DNA of 64,000 nt from positions 62,001 to 126,000 of the forward strand of contig CAVQHY010000006.1 of assembly GCA_963712465.1 (NCBI GenBank). The letters run 5' to 3'. This document shows positions 1 to 6,927 of this stretch, in pieces; position 1 is the stretch's first letter; the number at the start of each line of letters is the position of its first letter. Position numbers and translations under genes: made by a program. The notes beneath the pieces are model-generated. The model did not search any database. It was given only the letters and a program-made list of their open reading frames with translations, and had not been told where the DNA came from. Source of the stretch: CAVQHY01 sp963712465 (lineage in GTDB: Bacteria > Actinomycetota > Thermoleophilia > Gaiellales > Gaiellaceae).

Positions 1-1
1 G

Positions 2-211
2 GCGGAGAATCGGGGCAAGCTTGTTCTCTTCGGCGGCATCGACGACCTCCGCTTCAAGCGGATCGTCCGGCCGGGCGACACGCTCGAGCTCACCTGCGTC
101 CTCGAGAAGGTACGCGGTCCGGTAGGCAAGGGAAGGGCGACTGCCAGGGTCGGCGCGGAGCTGGCCGTTCGCGGGACTTTGACCTTCGCCGTTGCCGAGG
201 CTGCGTCCTGA
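2..211 (+). CDS. fabZ: 3-hydroxyacyl-ACP dehydratase FabZ, C-terminal part
   Basis: Only the last 69 codons are inside the window; the gene begins upstream. The visible peptide reads GGIDDLRFKRIVRPGDTLEL followed by an alternating beta-strand tail, which is the C-terminal half of the FabZ hotdog fold. FabZ dehydrates 3-hydroxyacyl-ACP to trans-2-enoyl-ACP in the type II fatty-acid elongation cycle. The catalytic His/Glu region lies outside the window, so activity cannot be judged. It ends 29 bases before fabH and is the first visible gene of the fab operon. LpxA/LpxC neighbours typical of Gram-negative fabZ loci are not seen on the visible side. Confidence 0.9.
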   Translation, partial: AENRGKLVLFGGIDDLRFKRIVRPGDTLELTCVLEKVRGPVGKGRATARVGAELAVRGTLTFAVAEAAS

Positions 212-240
212 TCGCACAGGTTTCGAACGGCGTCACCCCG

Positions 241-1221
241 GTGGGAATCACGGGCATCGGCGCCTGCGTGCCGGAGCGTGTGCTGACCAACGCCGAGCTC
301 GCCGAGCTCGTCGAGACGTCGGACGAGTGGATCGTCGAGCGGACCGGCATCCGTGAGCGGCGGATCGCCGAGCCCAGCCAGGCGCCGAGCGATCTGGCGG
401 TTCCGGCTGCGCGCGAAGCTCTGTCGCGGGCGGGCGTGAACGCCGAAGACCTCGATCTGATCATCGTCGGCACGGCGTTGCCGGACATGTTCTTCCCGGC
501 AACTGCCTCGCTCGTCGGCGAGCAGCTCGGCGCCGCCAACGCAGCCGCCTACGACTTGCAGGCAGGCTGCACGGGCTTCGTCTACGCGCTCTCCCAGGCG
601 TACGGCGCGATCGCCTCCGGCCTCGCCGGCCGGGCGCTCGTCGTCGGCGCCGAGACGCTGTCGCGGGCGATGAACTGGAAGGACCGCACGACGTGCATCC
701 TCTTCGGCGACGGAGCTGCCGCGGTCGTGCTGGAGCGCACAGCGGGCAAGGGCTTTCTCGGCTTCGAGCTCGGCTCGGACGGCTCCGGCGGATCCGATCT
801 GAGCATTCCGGCGGGCGGCGCCCGCGCACCGGCTACGCCCGAGACGGTCGCGCAGGATCTCCACACGCTCCAGATGAACGGCAAAGAGATCTACCGGTTC
901 GCCACGAGAATCATGATCACGTCGGCCAACCGACTCCTGGCCGAGTGCGGACTCGCCGTCGCGGACGTCGACGTGTACGCGCCTCATCAGGCCAACCTCC
1001 GGATCATCGAGCACGCGACCCGACACCTCGACATCCCGCCGGAGAAGGTGCTGCTCAACGTCGATCGCTACGGCAACACGTCGTCGGCCTCGATTCCGCT
1101 CGCCCTCCACGAGGCGGTGCAGGCCGGGACCCTTCGCACGGGAATGACGGTGCTGATGACCGGTGTGGGTGCCGGGCTCACCTGGGGATCGTGTCTCGTC
1201 GTCTGGGGAAACGGAAAGTGA
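241..1221 (+). CDS. fabH: beta-ketoacyl-ACP synthase III
   Basis: KAS III starts fatty-acid synthesis by condensing an acyl-CoA primer with malonyl-ACP. The 326-residue product has the normal family length. The catalytic triad is complete: Cys110 in LQAGCTGFVYAL, His249 in YAPHQANLRII and Asn279 in DRYGNTSSAS. The GTG start is the first start that precedes the conserved GITGIGACVPERVLTN N-terminus. No clear ribosome binding site precedes it, so translation may be coupled to fabZ. It ends 7 bases before fabD in the same operon. A KAS III acting in another pathway is possible in principle, but the fabD/fabG/fabF neighbours make a primary-metabolism role by far the likeliest. Confidence 0.96.
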   Translation: MGITGIGACVPERVLTNAELAELVETSDEWIVERTGIRERRIAEPSQAPSDLAVPAAREALSRAGVNAEDLDLIIVGTALPDMFFPATASLVGEQLGAANAAAYDLQAGCTGFVYALSQAYGAIASGLAGRALVVGAETLSRAMNWKDRTTCILFGDGAAAVVLERTAGKGFLGFELGSDGSGGSDLSIPAGGARAPATPETVAQDLHTLQMNGKEIYRFATRIMITSANRLLAECGLAVADVDVYAPHQANLRIIEHATRHLDIPPEKVLLNVDRYGNTSSASIPLALHEAVQAGTLRTGMTVLMTGVGAGLTWGSCLVVWGNGK

Positions 1222-1228
1222 GGATCGG

Positions 1229-2155
1229 ATGAAGGTCGCGTTTTGCTTCCCCGGACAGGGGTCGCAGCAAGTCGGAATGGGGAAGGCGATGGCCGATCGC
1301 TTCGCCGAGGCGCGGGACGTCTACGAGCAGGCGTCGGAGGCGGCGGGCTTCGACGTGGCGAGAGTGTGCTTCGAGGGCTCGCTCGAGGAGCTGACCGACA
1401 CCGAGGTGCAGCAGCCGGCCCTCGTCGCCACGTCGATCGCCTGCCTGCGTGCAGTCGAGACCGCCGGCCTTCGCCCCGACTACGTGATCGGGCACTCGGT
1501 CGGTGAGTACTCGGCGCTGGCCGCCTGCGGCGCGGTCTCGGATCGCGACGCCGTCGCGCTCGTAAGCGAGCGCGGGCGTGCGATGGCGGAGGCCGCACGT
1601 GAGCATCCGGGGGCAATGGCCGCCGTGCTCGGCCTCGACGATCACGTCGTCGAGAGCCTCTGCTCGAACATCGACAACGTGTGGCCTGCGAACTACAACT
1701 GCCCCGGGCAGATCGTGGTCTCGGGCGAGAACGACGCCGTCGACGCACTGATCGAGCAGGCCACGGAGGCCGGTGCACGCCGCGCGATCAAGCTGCGGGT
1801 CAGCGGCGCGTTCCACAGCCCGCTGGTCGTGCGCGCCGCAGAACGGCTTCGGCCGGCGCTCGAACGGGTCGCCTGGAGCGACCCGGCGCCGCCTTTCATG
1901 TCGACCGTGACGGCCAGGATCGAGTCCGCGCGCGGCCTGGCCGGCATCCTCGTCGAGCAGCTCACAGGACCGGTGAGGTTCACCCAGGCCGTCCGCGGTC
2001 TCGTCAAGGAGGGCGCCGACACGTTTGTCGAGATCGGGCCCGGCCAGGTGCTGTCCGGGATCCTGCGGCGCTGCGACCGGTCGTTACGGGCCGTGTCGGT
2101 CGGAACGCCCGAGGCGCTCGAGAAGCTCGGGGAGGAGCTCGCGCTTGGCAGGTGA
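1229..2155 (+). CDS. fabD: malonyl-CoA:ACP transacylase
   Basis: FabD moves malonyl groups from CoA to acyl carrier protein, supplying the extender for elongation. The 308-residue product shows the N-terminal FPGQGSQ motif (residues 7-13), the nucleophile Ser90 in VIGHSVGEYSALAA, Arg115 that binds the malonyl carboxylate, and His196 in GAFHSPLV. I place the start at the ATG directly before KVAFCFPGQGSQ; the frame stays open further upstream, but that part overlaps fabH and has no family similarity. The gene overlaps fabG by 11 bases, which points to translational coupling. Confidence 0.96.
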   Translation: MKVAFCFPGQGSQQVGMGKAMADRFAEARDVYEQASEAAGFDVARVCFEGSLEELTDTEVQQPALVATSIACLRAVETAGLRPDYVIGHSVGEYSALAACGAVSDRDAVALVSERGRAMAEAAREHPGAMAAVLGLDDHVVESLCSNIDNVWPANYNCPGQIVVSGENDAVDALIEQATEAGARRAIKLRVSGAFHSPLVVRAAERLRPALERVAWSDPAPPFMSTVTARIESARGLAGILVEQLTGPVRFTQAVRGLVKEGADTFVEIGPGQVLSGILRRCDRSLRAVSVGTPEALEKLGEELALGR

Positions 2156-2891
2156 GACGTTCTGCTCGCTCGACGGCCGAGTCGCCCTGGTGACGGGCGG
2201 CTCGCGCGGCATCGGCGCTGCGATCTCGCGCGAACTGGCGAGCGCCGGGGCCAGGGTCGCGGTCAACTACCGGGCGGAAGCCTCGACGGCCGAGGCGCTC
2301 GCCGAAGAGCTCGACTGCATCGCTCTGCGAGGCGACGTCGGCGACCCGGACGCGGTCACCTCCCTGGTCGGGGAGGTCGAGTCGAGACTGGGCGAGATCG
2401 ACATCCTCGTCAACAATGCGGGAATCACTCGCGACACGCTTATCGCCCGGATGAGCGACGACGACTGGCAGACGGTGATCGATACGAACCTGACGAGCAT
2501 GTTCCTCACCTGCCGTGCCGTCTCGCGGAAGATGATGAAGCGCCGTTCCGGCTCGATTGTCAACCTGTCGAGCGTCGTCGGCCTCCACGGCAATCCAGGC
2601 CAGGCCAACTACGCGGCGTCGAAGGCGGGCATCATCGGGCTCACGAAGGCGCTCGCCCGCGAGCTGGGCTCGCGCGGGGTCCGTGTCAACGCGATCGCAC
2701 CGGGGTACGTCGCGACCGAGCTCACCGACGCGCTCCCGGACGAGGCGCGCGAGGCGATCCTCGGCGCCACGCCTCTCGGTCGGCTCGGCGAGCCCGCCGA
2801 TGTCGCCGGCGCGGCTCGGTTTCTCTGTTCCGACGAGGCCGCCTTCGTGACGGGAGCCGTGCTCCTGGTGGACGGCGGCCTGGGAATGTAG
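2145..2891 (+). CDS. fabG: 3-oxoacyl-ACP reductase
   Basis: NADPH-dependent reduction of 3-oxoacyl-ACP in the elongation cycle. It is a 248-residue classical SDR with the cofactor motif TGGSRGIG (residues 17-24), the NNAG motif near residue 90, and the catalytic Ser143, Tyr156 and Lys160 (YAASK). The TTG start at 2145 is supported by a strong ribosome binding site, GGGGAGGAG at 2129-2137, seven bases upstream, and gives the usual FabG N-terminus. The stop codon of fabD lies inside the gene. SDRs are easy to over-assign, but the position between fabD and fabF supports FabG. Confidence 0.95.
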   Translation: MAGETFCSLDGRVALVTGGSRGIGAAISRELASAGARVAVNYRAEASTAEALAEELDCIALRGDVGDPDAVTSLVGEVESRLGEIDILVNNAGITRDTLIARMSDDDWQTVIDTNLTSMFLTCRAVSRKMMKRRSGSIVNLSSVVGLHGNPGQANYAASKAGIIGLTKALARELGSRGVRVNAIAPGYVATELTDALPDEAREAILGATPLGRLGEPADVAGAARFLCSDEAAFVTGAVLLVDGGLGM

Positions 2892-2897
2892 GCGCCG

Positions 2898-4151
2898 GTG
2901 CCCACGCCGGGTGGGAGGCGGCGTGTCGTCGTCACCGGGGTCGGGGCCCTGACGCCGCTTGGAAACGACGCCGAGACCTTCTGGACACAGCTGGTAGCGG
3001 GGCGCGACGGCGCCGGGCCGATCACGCGCTTCGACTCGAGCCCGTTCGAAGTCCACATGGCCTGCGAGGTCAAGGAGTTCGACGCGTCGCGCTGGCTCGA
3101 CCGCCGCTCGGCCCGGCGCATGGACAGGTTCTCCCAGATGGTGGTCGCAGCCGCGCGGATGGCGGAGCAGGACTCGGGGATCGACATCGCCGCTGAGCCG
3201 GAGAGGGTCGGCGCCATGGTGGCGACCGGGATCGGGGGCATCGAGACGCTCCAGGGCAACTACGACACGCTTCGGGTGCGTGGCCCGGATCGAGTCAATC
3301 CGTTCTCGATCCCGATGATGCTGCCGAACATGGGAGCAGCGTCGGTGTCGATGGAGCTGGGCACGAACGGTCCGCTCGGCTCCCAGTGCACCGCCTGCGC
3401 TGCGTCGAACATGTCGATCGGCGACGGGATCGACGCCATCCGTCTCGACCGTGCGGACGTGATGCTCTGCGGCGGCACGGAGGCGGCGATCACACCCGTC
3501 GCAGTCGGAGGGTTCTACGCCATGCGAGCGCTCTCGCGCCGCAACGAGCAGACGGCGTCGAGGCCGTTCGACGCCACCCGGGACGGGTTCGTGATGGGCG
3601 AGGCCGCGGCCATCCTCGTTCTCGAGGATCTGGGGCATGCGATCGACCGAGGCGCACGAATCTACGCGGAGCTCGCAGGCTACGGCGTGACCTCGGACGC
3701 CCACCACATCACCGATCCCGAGCCGACCGGAGGCCAGCAGGCGCGGGCGATCAGGATGGCGCTCGACGACGCAGGCGTCGTCCCCGCCGACATCGACTAC
3801 GTCAACGCGCACGGCACCGCGACGCCGATCGGGGACGCGAGCGAGACACGGGTGCTCAAGGCCGCGCTCGGTGAGGAGAAGGCCCGCTCGACGCCGATCT
3901 CCTCGACGAAGGGCGCCACCGGCCACTGCCTCGGTGCCTCCGGGGCGGTCGAGGCGATCGTGTCCGTGTTCGCAGCGCAGCGGAACGTCGTGCCTCCGAC
4001 GGTTCACTACGAGATTCCCGATCCGGAATGCGACCTCGACTACGTCCCGAACGAGGCCCGGACCGTCGAGGTGCAGTACGCCCTTTCGAACAGCTTCGGC
4101 TTCGGGGGCCACAACGCCTGCCTCGTCGTCAGGAAGTTCGCCGACGGCTGA
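2898..4151 (+). CDS. fabF: beta-ketoacyl-ACP synthase II
   Basis: Elongating condensing enzyme of type II fatty-acid synthesis. The 417-residue product has the KAS I/II triad Cys167 (in CTACAASN), His305 (in NAHGTATPIGD) and His343 (in KGATGHCLGASG), plus the essential Lys338. The GTG start lies six bases after the fabG stop. In many bacteria acpP sits between fabG and fabF; here there is no room for it. The C-terminal SNSFGFGGHN motif is intact, so the protein looks fully functional. Confidence 0.96.
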   Translation: MPTPGGRRRVVVTGVGALTPLGNDAETFWTQLVAGRDGAGPITRFDSSPFEVHMACEVKEFDASRWLDRRSARRMDRFSQMVVAAARMAEQDSGIDIAAEPERVGAMVATGIGGIETLQGNYDTLRVRGPDRVNPFSIPMMLPNMGAASVSMELGTNGPLGSQCTACAASNMSIGDGIDAIRLDRADVMLCGGTEAAITPVAVGGFYAMRALSRRNEQTASRPFDATRDGFVMGEAAAILVLEDLGHAIDRGARIYAELAGYGVTSDAHHITDPEPTGGQQARAIRMALDDAGVVPADIDYVNAHGTATPIGDASETRVLKAALGEEKARSTPISSTKGATGHCLGASGAVEAIVSVFAAQRNVVPPTVHYEIPDPECDLDYVPNEARTVEVQYALSNSFGFGGHNACLVVRKFADG

Positions 4152-4205
4152 CCCCGCCGGTTGCAGGGGACGTTCTCGAGAAGCGCTCCGGTACGCTGAG
4201 CCGCG

Positions 4206-4985
4206 ATGTCGCGGCTGCGCGCGAAGTGCCCGGACTGCCGCACCCTGACCGCGGTCGCGCTGGACGGCGAGTACGAGTGCCACTCGTGCGGACGCGGATT
4301 CGCGGCAGGTGTCGTGCGGGTCCCGCGTGCGTGGGGCACCGACGGCGAGGAGATGGCCGAGGCGGCGTTCCTGCCAATGCCCTACCCCGAGACCGGGGTC
4401 GTCGACGAGGAGAGCCTCGCCGAGCAAACGCTCGCGCTCGCGGTCGAGCTTCCGGGCCGCCCGCTCGTGCTCGGCGGATGCTGTTGCGCTCACGTCGGTG
4501 CGGTCGAGGGGCTGACCGCGCGGACCGACCGGCTGGCGATGGTCTGGCTCGACGCCCACGGAGACCTGAACACGCCGGAGACGTCGCCGAGCGGGAACTC
4601 CTGGGGGATGCCGCTGCGGATGCTGCTCGACGACGGAGCCGTGCGGGTCGACGACGCCATCCTGCTCGGCACCCGCAACCTCGATCCTCCGGAGGAGGCG
4701 TACATCGCCGCCTGCGGTCTGGCCACTGCCCTCGAACAGCTGCCTCGTGTGCTGGCCGGAGCCGACGCGGTCTACGTCGCCCTCGACGCCGACGTGCTGG
4801 AGCCCGGAGCGGGGACGGCGATGTTCATGCCCGAGCCCGGAGGGCTGAGCCTCGTCGAGACCGAGGCGATCCTCGGGCAGATAGCCGCTCTGGCGCCCAT
4901 CGCCGGCGTCGGGTTCACCGGGCTCACGGCCGCCCCCGAGAACACGGCCACGCTCACGCGCCTCGCGCACGCTCTCGGCCTCTGA
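4206..4985 (+). CDS. arginase-fold protein with N-terminal zinc ribbon
   Basis: A 259-residue protein of the ureohydrolase (arginase/agmatinase/formimidoylglutamase) fold. The N-terminus carries a treble-clef-like zinc ribbon, CPDC at 8-11 and CHSC at 25-28, which ordinary arginases lack. The second metal motif is intact (DAHGD at 116-120), as is an LDADVLEPG motif with Asp194 and Asp196. The first ligand motif, usually GGDHS, is GGCCCAH (90-96), and the substrate motif GNxHGMP is GNSWGMP, with Trp133 replacing His. A canonical guanidino hydrolase is therefore uncertain. It sits between fabF and accD with a TACGCT hexamer eight bases before the ATG, so a leaderless transcript is likely. I cannot name a substrate. 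Confidence 0.8.
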   Translation: MSRLRAKCPDCRTLTAVALDGEYECHSCGRGFAAGVVRVPRAWGTDGEEMAEAAFLPMPYPETGVVDEESLAEQTLALAVELPGRPLVLGGCCCAHVGAVEGLTARTDRLAMVWLDAHGDLNTPETSPSGNSWGMPLRMLLDDGAVRVDDAILLGTRNLDPPEEAYIAACGLATALEQLPRVLAGADAVYVALDADVLEPGAGTAMFMPEPGGLSLVETEAILGQIAALAPIAGVGFTGLTAAPENTATLTRLAHALGL

Positions 4986-5013
4986 AACCTCCCCGGCCGT
5001 AAGATAGGCCGTC

Positions 5014-5859
5014 ATGGCGAGCCGGATCGACGTGTCGATCGAGCACCGGGGCCCGCCCGACTCGACCGCCGAGAAGAAGCATCCCAACACCTGTCCCAGG
5101 TGTGGATCTCATTACCGCGACGACGAGCTCCAGCTCACCCTGCGGGTGTGTCCGCAGTGCGGGCATCACTTCCCGGTCGGCGCCCACGAGCGGATCGAGC
5201 AGCTCGCCGACGCGGGGACGTTCACGGAGCAGGATGCCGATCTACGCTCAGCCGATCCACTCGGCTTCTTCGACCTGCGCTCGTACACGGAGCGGATCGC
5301 GGAGGCCGAGGTGTCGACCGGGCTCGGCGATGCCATGCTCACCGGAAGCGGGACGATCGAGCGCCGGCCCTGCGAGCTCGCCGTGATGGACTTCGCATTC
5401 ATGGGGGGCTCGATGGGGAGCGCGGTCGGCGAGAAGCTCGCCAGGTCCTGCGAGCGTGCAGCCGGCCGCGTCGTTCCACTCGTCTGCGTCACCGCCTCGG
5501 GAGGCGCGCGCATGCAGGAGGGGATCCTCTCGCTCATGCAGCTCCCCAAGACCGTGTGCGCGGTCGACGCGATGCGGGACTCGCGCGCGGCCTTCATCTC
5601 GATCCTCGCCCATCCGACTACGGGAGGCGTTCTCGCGAGCTTCGCAAGCCTGGGGGACGTCGTGATCGCAGAGCCGGGCGCGCTGATGTCGTTCGCAGGC
5701 CCGCGCGTCGTTCAGCAGGTCACCCGCGAGAAGCTGCCGGACGACTTCGGGCTCGCCGAGCCGAACCTGCGCCACGGCCACCTCGACGCGATCGTGCCGC
5801 GGGGCGAGCTCCGGCCGTTCGTCGGCCGCCTGCTCGCCCTCTTCACCAATGGCAACTGA
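5014..5859 (+). CDS. accD: acetyl-CoA carboxylase carboxyltransferase beta subunit
   Basis: Together with AccA this subunit transfers carboxyl from biotin to acetyl-CoA to make malonyl-CoA, the committed step of fatty-acid synthesis. The 281-residue product has the N-terminal four-Cys zinc finger of AccD (Cys27, Cys30, Cys46, Cys49) and the crotonase-like core with ASGGARMQEGILSLMQ. The ATG lies eight bases after a TAAGAT hexamer (5000-5005), with no ribosome binding site between them, so a leaderless start is likely. It overlaps accA by 11 bases. Separate accD and accA genes, rather than a fused acyl-CoA carboxylase beta chain, fit the bacterial four-subunit enzyme; accB and accC are not in the window. 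Confidence 0.95.
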   Translation: MASRIDVSIEHRGPPDSTAEKKHPNTCPRCGSHYRDDELQLTLRVCPQCGHHFPVGAHERIEQLADAGTFTEQDADLRSADPLGFFDLRSYTERIAEAEVSTGLGDAMLTGSGTIERRPCELAVMDFAFMGGSMGSAVGEKLARSCERAAGRVVPLVCVTASGGARMQEGILSLMQLPKTVCAVDAMRDSRAAFISILAHPTTGGVLASFASLGDVVIAEPGALMSFAGPRVVQQVTREKLPDDFGLAEPNLRHGHLDAIVPRGELRPFVGRLLALFTNGN

Positions 5860-6814
5860 GATGAGCTCCGGACGCAAGACCGGTCAGGAGGAACAGCTTC
5901 GTCTGCGAGATCGCCTGACGCGACTGCAGGACCTGCCGCTGCTTCGGGGCGTCGGCGTGTCAGGGGAGATGGCCAGACTCAAGCGCCAGATCGGCCGCAT
6001 TGCCGAGGAGCCGACCGAGGACGAGGTCTGGCACTCGGTCGAGCTGGCCAGGCACCAGGACCGGCCGTACACGCTCGACTACGTCGACCGGGTGTTCGAC
6101 GACTTCATCGAGCTCCACGGCGACCGTGCGCTGGGGGACGACCCGGCGATCGTGGCCGGGCTCGGCCGCTTCGGCGGCCGCACGATCGCGCTCGTCGGCC
6201 ATCAGAAGGGCCGGGACATCCGCGAGCGCACGCACCGCAACTTCGGCATGCCGTACCCGGAGGGCTATCGCAAGGCGATCCGCGTGATGGAGCTGGCGAG
6301 CCGCCACGAGTTTCCCGTGGTGACGCTCGTGGACACCCCGGGCGCGTACCCTGGCGTTGCGGCCGAGCAGCACGGTCAGGGTGGCTGGATCGCGCGGTGC
6401 CAGCTCGCCATGGTTCGCCTGGCCGTGCCGACGGTTGCCTGCGTGATCGGCGAAGGCGGATCGGGCGGCGCCGTGGCGATCGCGCTCGCCGATCGGGTGC
6501 TGATGCAGGAGAACGCGATCTATTCGGTGATCTCGCCCGAGGGATGCGCCTCGATCCTGTGGCGAGACGCTGGGGAGGCGAAGAAGGCGGCCGCCGCGTT
6601 TCGGCCCAACGCCTCGTTCTGCCTCGAGCTCGGCGTCGTCGACGAGATCGTTCCGGAGCCGGCGGGAGGGGCGCACGTCGACCACGACGAGGCGGCGAGG
6701 CTCCTCGCCGCGTCGATCGAGGGGGCCCTCGGCGAGGCTCGCAGCGGTTCGCCGAACGCGAGACGACTCGCGCGACGCGAGAAGTTCCGCCGCATGGGCG
6801 TAGTCGCGGCGTAG
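5849..6814 (+). CDS. accA: acetyl-CoA carboxylase carboxyltransferase alpha subunit
   Basis: Partner of AccD in the carboxyltransferase. The 321-residue product contains AccA landmarks: LDYVDRVFDDFIELHGDR near residues 77-94, the GHQKGRDIRER motif, VDTPGAYPG, and GEGGSGGAVAIALADRV, with the C-terminal SPEGCASILWRD segment. The ATG at 5849 lies inside the end of accD; a second ATG at 5861 is possible, but the overlap is typical of the accD-accA pair. It is the last gene of the block and is followed by a stretch of alternating C- and G-runs. Confidence 0.95.
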   Translation: MATEMSSGRKTGQEEQLRLRDRLTRLQDLPLLRGVGVSGEMARLKRQIGRIAEEPTEDEVWHSVELARHQDRPYTLDYVDRVFDDFIELHGDRALGDDPAIVAGLGRFGGRTIALVGHQKGRDIRERTHRNFGMPYPEGYRKAIRVMELASRHEFPVVTLVDTPGAYPGVAAEQHGQGGWIARCQLAMVRLAVPTVACVIGEGGSGGAVAIALADRVLMQENAIYSVISPEGCASILWRDAGEAKKAAAAFRPNASFCLELGVVDEIVPEPAGGAHVDHDEAARLLAASIEGALGEARSGSPNARRLARREKFRRMGVVAA

Positions 6815-6843
6815 CCCGCTATCCACAGGTTCCACAGAGTTTT

Positions 6844-6905
6844 CCCCCATACGGGGGAGGCGAACCTCCCCTGAAAGGGGTACGGACGCCTCCCCCCAGA
6901 TGGGG
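6844..6905 (+). promoter_or_regulatory. Alternating C-run/G-run hairpin array before ligD
   Basis: The accA-ligD gap holds several short perfect inverted repeats that compete with each other: CCCCC-ATAC-GGGGG (6844-6857), GGGAGG-CGAA-CCTCCC (6855-6870), CCCC-TGAAA-GGGG (6868-6880) and CCCC-AGAT-GGGG (6894-6905). It could be a termination or attenuation device, or a repeat of the REP kind. No U-tract follows, so a classic intrinsic terminator is unlikely. Confidence 0.4.
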
Positions 6906-6927
6906 AGAAGCGGGTAAACATGCGCTG

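Noticed and set aside
2004..5090. Long open frame of about 1000 codons on the minus strand
   Set aside because: It is the mirror of fabG, fabF and the arginase-like gene in G+C-rich DNA; the peptide is Arg/Asp/Val-rich without any domain.
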